9,141 bases of DNA from Acidobacterium sp. (GTDB taxonomy: Bacteria > Acidobacteriota > Terriglobia > Terriglobales > Acidobacteriaceae), in the NCBI GenBank assembly GCA_003152595.1, contig PMAM01000202.1, forward strand, positions 1 to 9,141. Direction: 5' to 3'. Shown here piece after piece: positions 1 through 6,197 of the stretch. Every line of letters starts with the position of its first letter. Positions within the stretch are counted from its first letter, which is position 1. A model generated the notes under the pieces. That model saw only the letters and a program-made list of their open reading frames with translations. It was not told the DNA's origin and did not search any database. The translations under genes were made by a program, and so were the position numbers.

Positions 1-7
1 CCCTCCC

Positions 8-1342
8 ATGATTCGGAAATCAAGAATCAGACCTAAGAAAACATCTGACGATTCAGAGACTGATGCGAACTCTCGCCTTGGTCGAGGACCCGATGTATCG
101 AACAGCGAACGCTCAATTCTGGACAATTCGCCCCTGCCGATGGCTACATTGGCAGGATCAAATCACATCCTGCGCTACGTCAACCGTGCCTTTTGCCGGC
201 TGGTCTCGAAGAGCGAAGGTGAATTGACTGGCAAGCCTTTCATAGAGGCCGTGCCCTGGGAGGGGTGCCTTGCATTACTGAACCGCGTATATAGCACGGG
301 GAAAATCGCAATCCAGACTGAACCGAAACGGATAGGAGTTCATCCCGGTCGTTGGTCTTATACGATGTGGCCTGTTCGCGGTACAGACGATCAGCCAGCG
401 GGAGTCATGGTACAAGTGGCCGAGACCACGCAGTTCCATAAGCGGACAATTGCCGTCAATGAGCAACTGCTGCTGTCGGGGGTGCGCGAGCATGAGCTCA
501 GAGAAACGGCAGAGAAGTTGAGCACTCGGCTGCAACTGGAAATCGCCGATCGGAAGATGATGGAACTGGCCCTCGTGAACAGCGAAAAGCTGGCGGTGAC
601 CGCGAGATTCGCCTTAACCATGGCGCACGAGATTAACAATCCTTTAGAAGCAATCACCAATCTGGTATATCTGCTAGCCCCTATGCAAGCCGGTCCGGAG
701 GCACAGGCCTATGTAGCCACAATTGAAGATCAGTTGAAGGGTCTGAGTCGCATTTCTACCCAGATGCTCAAGTTTCACCGCGGCGGCAACACACCTGCAG
801 TATTCCAATTGAACACGGTACTCGGAGAAGTATCGGAGTTTTATCGCCACGAGGCTGAGAGGAAAGGGATTGCGATTCATCAGCGCCTTGAGACGGATGG
901 GACCATTGTGGCCTTCAGAAGTGAAATTGTACAGGTCGTTACGAATCTGTTGCTCAATGCGCTTGATGCCACGACCGCTCACGGAAGGGTCATTATCCAT
1001 CTATATCCTGCTCCACGCTGGCTCTGTGAAATCCATGCTTCATCCGGGTATTGCCTCTCGATTGCCGATACCGGGGGTGGTATTGCACCGCAAGATCGAG
1101 CACGACTTTATCAGCCCTTCTTCACCACAAAAGGGGAACGAGGAACAGGCCTTGGATTATGGGTAAGCGCGGGTATCATCGACCGCATCGGTGGTTCAAT
1201 ACGCGTTTGGAGCACATGCCGGCCGGGTCGTTCGGGCACATGTTTCTCCGTCTTCCTGCCCACCAGGCAAACCGCCTTTCTACCTCTCAATCGCCATCGC
1301 AGAGAGTTGATGGAAGTTAAAGCTACTCGTCGGGACAAGTGA
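8..1342 (+). CDS. PAS-domain sensor histidine kinase (soluble, orphan in this window)
   Basis: The 444-residue product has the order of a cytoplasmic two-component sensor kinase. A PAS-like domain occupies about residues 33-140, followed by a charged helical linker (about 145-190). The dimerisation/phosphoacceptor helix carries AHEINNPLEAITN at 206-218, with His207 the expected phosphorylation site. The ATPase domain shows an N box (QVVTNLLLNALDAT, 308-321), a G1 box (DTGGGIAP, 354-361), an F box (YQPFFTTK, 368-375) and a G2 box (GTGLGLW, 379-385). All catalytic boxes look intact, so it is probably active. There is no signal peptide or membrane helix, which suggests a cytoplasmic ligand or redox signal read by the PAS domain. 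No response regulator lies downstream; a partner could lie left of the window. The ATG at 8 has only seven bases before it and no ribosome binding site can be judged, so the true start may lie further left. Confidence 0.9.
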   Translation: MIRKSRIRPKKTSDDSETDANSRLGRGPDVSNSERSILDNSPLPMATLAGSNHILRYVNRAFCRLVSKSEGELTGKPFIEAVPWEGCLALLNRVYSTGKIAIQTEPKRIGVHPGRWSYTMWPVRGTDDQPAGVMVQVAETTQFHKRTIAVNEQLLLSGVREHELRETAEKLSTRLQLEIADRKMMELALVNSEKLAVTARFALTMAHEINNPLEAITNLVYLLAPMQAGPEAQAYVATIEDQLKGLSRISTQMLKFHRGGNTPAVFQLNTVLGEVSEFYRHEAERKGIAIHQRLETDGTIVAFRSEIVQVVTNLLLNALDATTAHGRVIIHLYPAPRWLCEIHASSGYCLSIADTGGGIAPQDRARLYQPFFTTKGERGTGLGLWVSAGIIDRIGGSIRVWSTCRPGRSGTCFSVFLPTRQTAFLPLNRHRRELMEVKATRRDK

Positions 1343-1354
1343 AGTGTGCCACGA

Positions 1355-1507
1355 ATGAGCGAACCGAATGGCGGCTTCCGCCGATCCAAGACATCCAATA
1401 ACGAAGGCGTTGTTGACTATGCAACGACAGTGATTCACAAACGTCGCATAATTGAGACACGCATAAATGCGACACGCGAAAACGCGGGCAGCGAATCTCG
1501 ATTCTGA
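1355..1507 (+). CDS. Doubtful 50-codon ORF containing a short repeat
   Basis: An ATG 12 bases after the kinase stop opens a 50-codon frame in the same reading frame as the kinase. I see no convincing Shine-Dalgarno sequence before it and recognise no family. It contains a five-residue pseudo-repeat (RIIET, RINAT, RENAG) that comes from the 15-base DNA repeat at 1446-1490. It could be a small protein, a former C-terminal extension of the kinase cut off by the TGA at 1340-1342, or chance reading through a non-coding repeat such as an insertion sequence end. The frame is listed because it is open, not because its expression is supported. The remainder of the 1343-1626 gap shows only a small GGCGG/CCGCC hairpin at 1370-1382 with no T-run. 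Confidence 0.18.
   Translation: MSEPNGGFRRSKTSNNEGVVDYATTVIHKRRIIETRINATRENAGSESRF
1446..1490. repeat. 15-base imperfect tandem repeat, about three copies
   Basis: The stretch GCATAATTGAGACACGC (1446-1462) recurs as GCATAAATGCGACACGC (1461-1477), matching at 15 of 17 positions with a period of 15. A third, more degenerate copy follows at 1476-1490. Short, closely spaced direct repeats of this type are found near the ends of some insertion sequences (IS21-like elements carry repeated transposase-binding sites), and this gap lies between two unrelated genes. No transposase reading frame or matching inverted end is visible nearby, so the insertion-sequence interpretation is only a possibility. 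Confidence 0.5.
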
Positions 1508-1626
1508 GCGGATTGTCGGCAACCCTTCCTTTACTACTCAGCAACGGAAGAGTGGCCGGTAATCCGCCCGGAACCGCAGACCGTTATCGACGTCCCGTGA
1601 AAGATCGCGAGGCCAGAGTTGATTGC

Positions 1627-2265
1627 TTATGCGTACGGCGTGCCTGCCACTGCGGCCTTCACGCCGATGGTTCCCTTATCCACAATAGCGAGAAAGGCGG
1701 CTTTCGCTTTTTTGGCATCTCGCCTCTGTCGAAAGGTGCGGTGACCCTGGATAAGGGCCACGGTCCATGTCGTCAGGAGCAGGCCGGCCGCCAGATGGGC
1801 GACGGGATCGGCAGGTTCTCGTCCTACGCATTCGGATAGCACCACCGCTACGACTTGCGCGATCTCACCACGTATCGCCCTGGCCCGAGCCTTGAGGGTT
1901 TCGCTGCCCTCGATCGTTTCTATAAAGCTTAGGCTCCCAGCAGAAAATTCGAGAAAAGGGCTCTGTTCCGCAGCGAGCCGATGAGCCAGCAGGCGTAACG
2001 TCTCGATTGGAGAGACGCGGGGATCACGCTGTTGCAAAGCTTCGCGCAGGACTTCGCGAACCTCCTCATCGCGATCGAAGAACATATCCTCCTTGCGGGG
2101 AAAGTGGTTGAACACCGTCATCCGTCCGACGTCGGCGGCTGCCGCAATCTCGTCCACCGTAACATGATCGAAACCCCGCTTGAAGAAGAGGCGCGTGGCG
2201 GCAGTGGAGATGGCCTGTCGCGTGGCGAGCCGCTTACGGGATCGACGGTCGGATGGCATTGACAT
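1627..2265 (-). CDS. TetR-family transcriptional repressor
   Basis: The 212-residue protein has the usual TetR size and plan. An N-terminal DNA-binding domain (about residues 10-60) has the helix-turn-helix TVDEIAAAADVGRMTVFNHF at 36-55 and the hallmark FxHFPxKED that follows (55-60 in part). The C-terminal all-helical half (about 65-205) is the ligand and dimerisation domain and is too variable to predict the ligand. A GGAG at 2270-2273 (minus strand) lies 4 bases before the first ATG and 10 before the second (at 2259), so either could initiate. The palindrome cluster at 2291-2324 is just upstream, implying autorepression and probably control of a divergent gene. That divergent position now holds only insertion sequence and permease debris, so its original target seems lost, or lies elsewhere. 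Many TetR proteins of this kind control efflux systems, which is family knowledge and not shown here. Confidence 0.92.
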   Translation of the reverse strand: MSMPSDRRSRKRLATRQAISTAATRLFFKRGFDHVTVDEIAAAADVGRMTVFNHFPRKEDMFFDRDEEVREVLREALQQRDPRVSPIETLRLLAHRLAAEQSPFLEFSAGSLSFIETIEGSETLKARARAIRGEIAQVVAVVLSECVGREPADPVAHLAAGLLLTTWTVALIQGHRTFRQRRDAKKAKAAFLAIVDKGTIGVKAAVAGTPYA

Positions 2266-2290
2266 GTAGCTCCGGGCAGCGCACTATTAG

Positions 2291-2324
2291 ATGTACTCAG
2301 TACATACTGGTATCCAGTATACCA
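2291..2324. promoter_or_regulatory. Overlapping palindromic operator upstream of tetR
   Basis: Perfect inverted repeats overlap here. ATGTACT-C-AGTACAT spans 2291-2305, ATACTGG-TAT-CCAGTAT spans 2304-2320, and TGGTAT-CCAGT-ATACCA spans 2308-2324. The half-sites TACT and AGTA alternate at 2294, 2299, 2305 and 2316. TetR proteins bind palindromes of this size as dimers, so this is very likely the operator of the adjacent repressor. On the minus strand the hexamer TATACT (2321-2316) resembles a -10 box for tetR and would be covered by the bound protein. A good -35 hexamer is not evident. Confidence 0.8.
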
Positions 2325-2342
2325 CAGAGGAAGCATGAAGGC

Positions 2343-2582
2343 AGTCGTCGCCCACCCTGTATCTGGTACGGACTGCGCAGACGGCAGGAGAGCATCTCCG
2401 AAGAGGCGAAAGAGATTGCATGGAAGGCGCAGCATCGGCTGCGCAAGCGCTATATGAAGCCGGGCGCAGCCGGCAAGGACCAGAGGAAGATCGTCACGGC
2501 AGTCGCCCGTGAACTGCCTGGCTTCGTCTGGGCCATCGGAATCAGAGCAGAGACGGTCGCCAGCCAGCGAGCTACAGCCTGA
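2343..2582 (+). pseudogene. IS110-family transposase, C-terminal remnant
   Basis: The + strand frame ending with TGA at 2580-2582 encodes a stretch typical of the extreme C-terminus of IS110-family transposases: LRRRQES, then EIAWKAQHRLRKRY, GKDQRKIVTAVAREL and GFVWAIG. Only about the last 80 residues remain; the N-terminal RuvC-like DEDD catalytic domain and most of the Transposase_20 domain are missing, so it cannot be functional. The frame is open to the left as far as 2253, but that part runs over the tetR start and operator and does not resemble transposase. The left edge of the remnant is therefore placed near 2343. The right edge of insertion sequence DNA probably lies between the stop and about 2628, where permease homology begins on the other strand. 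The assignment rests on recalled family similarity without an alignment. Confidence 0.7.
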
Positions 2583-2628
2583 CAAGAACCTGAGCAAAGA
2601 CAAAACCATTCTGAAAATGAAAAAGCAA

Positions 2629-3060
2629 GAAGCCGGGGCCGATGTCGTTCATGCGGACAGTGGGGAGATCGCCGCTGACGACGCGGCCTTCGTTGCCGTC
2701 GACGTCGACGCTGGAGTTATCGGACCAGCCGGAGTCGAGGCGGCTGGACATGACGGTGGTGGACTCGACACCGGGGAGCGCGGAGGTGGCGCTGGAGTTC
2801 CTGGTAAAAGGGAACCATTTGCGGATGGCTGTGCGCGTTCTCCGGATTAAGGCCGAGAACAACGAGGCGGGTGTTCATGCCGAGGGGATGTTGCGGAGGT
2901 TCTGCAGGGTGCGGGTGAGCAGAGTGGCACCAACGAGGAGCACGAGGCAGAGAGCCATCTGCAGAACGACGATGGCTTTCCTGAGGCGGATTTTGCCGGC
3001 GTCGATGTGTGCGGCAGCAGCTGATCTTTTGAGAGCGAGGCCAGCCGTTCCGAATTTCGC
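2629..3060 (-). pseudogene. ADOP-type MacB/FtsX permease fragment, frameshifted
   Basis: Read on the minus strand, this region gives the central part of an acidobacterial MacB-like permease. There is a basic lead-in (KIRLRKAIVVLQ), a hydrophobic helix (MALCLVLLVGATLLTRTLQN), then YQELQRHLRA, LPGVESTTVMSSRL, SGWSDNSSVDVDG and MNDIGPGF. In intact ADOP proteins these follow in one frame, from the end of the first FtsX half into the second periplasmic MacB_PCD domain. Here the frame is broken at about 2884-2889 and again at about 2774-2780, the second shift restoring the original frame. Homology ends abruptly after the GPGF codons at 2629-2640, where AT-rich sequence beside the IS110 remnant starts. 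About 140 of roughly 800 expected codons remain. No start codon or N-terminal half survives; the upper edge is uncertain and may extend toward 3110. Confidence 0.72.
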
Positions 3061-3085
3061 TGCCAGGCAAGAATGTAATGTAATG

Positions 3086-3101
3086 ACCCCTTCCAGGGGG
3101 T
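3086..3101 (-). terminator. Weak hairpin downstream of the STAS gene
   Basis: ACCCC (3086-3090) pairs with GGGGT (3097-3101) around a six-base loop, 14 bases past the STAS stop codon on the minus strand. The following transcript is only moderately T-rich (CATTACATTACATTC), so this is a poor intrinsic terminator at best. Its position is right for ending the STAS transcript. Confidence 0.3.
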
Positions 3102-3114
3102 AGGACCGGGCAAC

Positions 3115-3474
3115 TCAGGAAAATGCCCTGATAGCGTCCGCCTCGTTGTCGTAGACCTCGAAGAGTGGAAGCAGCCGACACATCGTCAGCGTTTGCAGAA
3201 CCACCTTGGGCGGATTGACCAGTTTCACTGTTCCTCCTGCGCCCTTTGTTGACTGCAGGGCTTTCACCAGCAGCCCAATGCCACTCGAATCCAGGCGGTT
3301 GATGCCAGAGATATCGAGGACAATCTGGTTTTCCCCATGAGCCACCAGGTTATCGAGGGTCCCGCGCAGGCTATCGACCGGTGGTCCCAACACCAGCGGC
3401 CCACGCAGAGCCAGCGAGGTGACATCACCGTGCCTCAGCACCCCGATTTCCAGCGAACTGACTCCATCAGCCAT
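3115..3474 (-). CDS. STAS-domain anti-sigma factor antagonist
   Basis: This 119-residue protein is almost entirely one STAS domain, as in SpoIIAA/RsbV-type anti-sigma factor antagonists. The key loop reads VLDISGINRLDSSGIGLLVK, with DSSG at residues 62-65. A serine in this position is the residue phosphorylated by an anti-sigma (HPK/RsbW-type) kinase in the family, and unphosphorylated protein binds that kinase to free the sigma factor. The start at 3474 is preferred because GGAG at 3481-3484 sits six bases before it and the domain begins right after. An in-frame ATG at 3543 would only add a basic, low-complexity lead of 23 residues. No RsbW-type kinase, PP2C phosphatase or sigma factor is in the window, so its partners are elsewhere. 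It is divergently placed to the GAF-HlyD operon. The alternative is a STAS regulator of another type, such as a lipid-asymmetry MlaB-like protein, but the DSSG loop favours an antagonist. Confidence 0.88.
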   Translation of the reverse strand: MADGVSSLEIGVLRHGDVTSLALRGPLVLGPPVDSLRGTLDNLVAHGENQIVLDISGINRLDSSGIGLLVKALQSTKGAGGTVKLVNPPKVVLQTLTMCRLLPLFEVYDNEADAIRAFS

Positions 3475-3584
3475 GGTCTGCTCCGGACTTCTCAAACTCT
3501 TCCCGAATTTTCCGGGCAAAGGTCCACTGGGCTCCGCCAGCATGCCGCAGTCAGCTTCTTTTCGGGCCGTCTGCCGCCTCTGCG

Positions 3585-3618
3585 AAAAAAACTATCCTAC
3601 AAAAGCACGGGCAGGATA
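3585..3618 (-). terminator. Intrinsic terminator-like hairpin pointing toward the STAS gene
   Basis: On the minus strand TATCCTGC pairs with GTAGGATA (eight pairs including one G-U, 3618-3591 side to side) and, after one G at 3592, is followed by seven consecutive T (3591-3585). This is the form of a rho-independent terminator. It lies about 110 bases upstream of the STAS start. It could stop antisense transcripts coming out of the operon region, or act as an attenuator if the STAS promoter lies to its right. The same stem read on the plus strand has no T-run. Confidence 0.5.
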
Positions 3619-3750
3619 CCATACCGCCAACGATCCTACGGAAAGTGTTGCGGCTTCGCTCGAAGCCAGAGCAGCATGGTTCCAGGCTTGGCGTTCTCCC
3701 CAGCAGAGCGCGCTTTCCCGGCTCGTGCCACGAATCCAGCCGGCCTCCTC
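3619..3750 (+). promoter_or_regulatory. Leader region of the GAF-HlyD operon
   Basis: The divergent gap 3475-3750 must hold promoters for the STAS gene and the operon. In its operon-proximal part I see ATCCTAC at 3633-3639, repeating the same heptamer at 3594-3600 exactly 39 bases away. A perfect hairpin GGCTTC-GCTC-GAAGCC lies at 3652-3667, without a T-run. No convincing -35/-10 pair stands out on either strand. The entry marks a place where control elements are expected and not a defined promoter. Confidence 0.25.
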
Positions 3751-6189
3751 ATGCCCGGGAAGGCCGCATTGCTCTCGCTGAAGGAGCCGTCGCGGTTGAG
3801 TCAACCTGCAGTTGTATTTCCATTGACGGATCTGTCGCCGGCGCTGCTGGCCGAACTCGAAATCGGCCCTCGCGCTCGCATCATCGCCGCAGCCGTGGCC
3901 GAGCTTGTGCCGGAATCCGCCATCGTCGTCTTCTCGATCGATGATCCGCGAGCGCCAGTGTGGACCGCGAAAGCGATGGTCGGCGAGCTCACCGTCGATG
4001 GCGACCCCATCCCCCTGGAGTCCGGAACTCTCGGCGCCGCAGCGCGCGAGCGATCCATCCTGCAATTCAGCGCATCGGAGTTGAGCCGCGACGACTATGC
4101 CCACCTCGACGTCCGGCTCAACGTGACTGCGCTCTCTTACGTTCCCATGCTTGTGGATGAACAGATCGCCGGGTGCATTGAAATCGTCAGCTTCTCAGAA
4201 CCCCCAGGCGAGCCGGTTCTCGACCAAATCGCCGAGATTGCCGATCTCGGCGCCATCGCCTTTCGCAGTGCCTCAGTCTACGCGGCCGAGCGTAACGCCG
4301 GACTTGCGTCGGTCATGCGTCTTACGCAGCTCTACGACATCGAAAAAGTCTTCAACGCCACCCTCGAGATGCAGACCCTTCTGCCTGTGATCTGCGAGAA
4401 AATCGGCGACCTGGTCCGCAGCTCCGCGGTCAATCTCTGGATGGTCGATAAGGATGACCTGCTGCTGCTGCAGCAGGCGGGCAGCGATCCTGGCAGCGAC
4501 GTGGGTGATCGTCAGCACGGTGAGGAAGGCATCGCCGGCGGTGTCGGTGAATCCGGCGAAGCCGTCCTGCTGCAAACGGGCGACGAACTCCTCGTCCGCC
4601 GCAACGGGGAATCCGGCGAGGCCGCGCCCGGCTCCCTCATGGCCGTGCCTCTGCTCGATGGCGAGAGTCTGGTCGGGGTCCTTGAAGTCATCCGAACGGA
4701 AGGGGACGAGCCCTTTACGGACGATGATCTCTTTGTGCTCACCCAGGTGGCTGCGTCGGCTGCCCAGGCGTTGCACAACTCATCGTTGCTCCAGGCGGAA
4801 CGAAAAATCGAGATTCTGCAGACGCTGGTGAGCGTCGGGCAGGAGATCGGTTCGACGCTCAACCAGCAGCGTGTGCTGCAGGCCATCGTCAATCAGCCGC
4901 AGCTCGTCATTCCTTACGAGCGGGCCGCGCTGGCGCTGGAACAGCGGAATCGGCTGACCATTCAGGCTGTCTCCGGAGTCACGAAGCTCGACACATCCGA
5001 GCCTTCGATCGAACGGTTGGGGGAGATCCTGAAGTGGGTGGGCGGCATTGACACGGAGATTCATGTCACGCAGCACGATGAAGAGATCGACGATCCGCGG
5101 CCCGAAACGCGTGAGAAGTTTCGGCGCTATTTTGCCGAAAGCGACTCCCGTGGTTTCTACGCGATCCCGCTGGCCGATGATGAGGGTCGGCTCGGCGTTC
5201 TGTGCTTTGAGAGCTCTGAACCCGACTTTCTCAACGAGCTGCACATCGAGGTCATTCGCATCCTCGCCAGCCAGGCGACCCTGGCTCTGCGCAACGCCTC
5301 CCTTTATAAGGAAGTCCCGTTTATCGGAATCCTCGAGCCGCTAATCGAGAAGAAGCGGCGGTTCATGGCGATCAACCGGCGGCACCGTACTTTGATGATC
5401 GCGCTCGCCGCTGCCGTGGTTCTGATCCTCATCTTTATGCCAGTGCCCATGCGGGTCTCCGGCGACGCCCAGGTGGCCCCCGATCAGACGCAGTATGTGC
5501 GAGCCGAACAGGATGGGGTGGTGCAGCAGGTGTTCGTCCATGAAGGCCAGCAGGTTGAACCTGGCACCCCGGTAGCGCAGATGGCGGACTGGACCGCTCG
5601 AACGGCACTCGCCGGTATTCAGGCTCGATACAACACCGCCCTGGCGCAGGCGGCGGATGCCCTGGTGAAGAATGACACCACCGCAGCCGGCCAGCGCCAG
5701 CTCGAGGCGAATTTCCTGCGCGGTGAAATGGCACGAGCTACGGAACAACTCTCCCGCATGACTCTCCGCGCACAGGTCGCCGGGATCGTGGCCACGCCGC
5801 ACGTCGAGAACCTCATCGGGAGGAAGCTCGCGCTCGGTGATCCGATCATGGAGATCGTGAGCACCGAAAACGTGATCGCCGATGTCGCGGTGCCCGAGCG
5901 GGATGTGATTCTTCTGCGTGTCGGGGATCCCGCGCGCGTGAAGCTCGAAGCTTTTCCGACGCGAACGTTCTCGGGGGTGGTCAACGTCGTGAGTCCCGCC
6001 GGACAGGTCGTGGGTGAAAACCGCTCCTTCTACGCCCGCATTGCCGTGCCGAACCACGATGGAAACCTTCGCCCCGGCATGCAGGGCTTCAGCAAGATTC
6101 GTGCGGGCCTGCGCCCGCTCGGCTATGTGCTGCTTCGCGATCCTGCGCTGTGGCTGTGGTCAAAACTTTGGGGATGGTTTGGATGGTGA
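3751..6189 (+). CDS. GAF-sensor/HlyD-type membrane fusion protein
   Basis: From the ATG at 3751 the product has 812 residues. The N-terminal two-thirds is cytoplasmic: a GAF-like region (about 30-175), a linker, a GAF domain (about 205-345, after LTQLYDIEKVFNATLEMQ), a helical linker (AERKIEILQTLVSVGQ, about 350-365) and another GAF domain (about 365-515). A basic stretch (EKKRRFMAINRRHR) precedes one membrane helix at about 548-567, placing the C-terminus in the periplasm. There, a biotinyl-lipoyl-like module (AEQDGVVQQVFVHEGQQVEP), a short helical hairpin and a beta-barrel half form an HlyD/RND-type adaptor. It ends in the Trp-rich tail WLWSKLWGWFGW. GAF domains bind small molecules, so it may couple cytoplasmic sensing to envelope transport. 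The start is uncertain: ATG 3751 has no clear ribosome site, while TTG 3796 follows AAGGAG (3781-3786) by nine bases. Open frame left of 3676 is only antisense to STAS. It is the first gene of the operon. Confidence 0.9.
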   Translation: MPGKAALLSLKEPSRLSQPAVVFPLTDLSPALLAELEIGPRARIIAAAVAELVPESAIVVFSIDDPRAPVWTAKAMVGELTVDGDPIPLESGTLGAAARERSILQFSASELSRDDYAHLDVRLNVTALSYVPMLVDEQIAGCIEIVSFSEPPGEPVLDQIAEIADLGAIAFRSASVYAAERNAGLASVMRLTQLYDIEKVFNATLEMQTLLPVICEKIGDLVRSSAVNLWMVDKDDLLLLQQAGSDPGSDVGDRQHGEEGIAGGVGESGEAVLLQTGDELLVRRNGESGEAAPGSLMAVPLLDGESLVGVLEVIRTEGDEPFTDDDLFVLTQVAASAAQALHNSSLLQAERKIEILQTLVSVGQEIGSTLNQQRVLQAIVNQPQLVIPYERAALALEQRNRLTIQAVSGVTKLDTSEPSIERLGEILKWVGGIDTEIHVTQHDEEIDDPRPETREKFRRYFAESDSRGFYAIPLADDEGRLGVLCFESSEPDFLNELHIEVIRILASQATLALRNASLYKEVPFIGILEPLIEKKRRFMAINRRHRTLMIALAAAVVLILIFMPVPMRVSGDAQVAPDQTQYVRAEQDGVVQQVFVHEGQQVEPGTPVAQMADWTARTALAGIQARYNTALAQAADALVKNDTTAAGQRQLEANFLRGEMARATEQLSRMTLRAQVAGIVATPHVENLIGRKLALGDPIMEIVSTENVIADVAVPERDVILLRVGDPARVKLEAFPTRTFSGVVNVVSPAGQVVGENRSFYARIAVPNHDGNLRPGMQGFSKIRAGLRPLGYVLLRDPALWLWSKLWGWFGW

Positions 6190-6197
6190 GGATTCGC

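Noticed and set aside
1370..1382. GGCGG-CTT-CCGCC hairpin as kinase terminator
   Set aside because: The five-pair stem has a three-base loop and no T-run on either side, so it does not meet the pattern of an intrinsic terminator.
1513..1839. 108-codon + strand ORF between the kinase and tetR
   Set aside because: Most of it is antisense to the C-terminal half of tetR and it shows no recognisable motif or ribosome binding site.
2509..2850. Acidic, glycine/alanine-rich + strand ORF of 113 codons
   Set aside because: It is the antisense reading of the ADOP permease fragment, which gives recognisable family motifs on the minus strand. The repeat-like appearance comes from GC-rich codons read backwards.
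3337..3750. Long N-terminal extension of the GAF-HlyD frame
   Set aside because: The open frame up to 3543 runs antisense across the well-supported STAS gene. The extra residues are basic and low in structure, and GAF-HlyD proteins normally begin shortly before the FPLTDLSPALL region.
5341..6057. 238-codon minus strand ORF
   Set aside because: It lies entirely opposite the membrane helix and HlyD part of a clearly coding gene, and shows no family features of its own.
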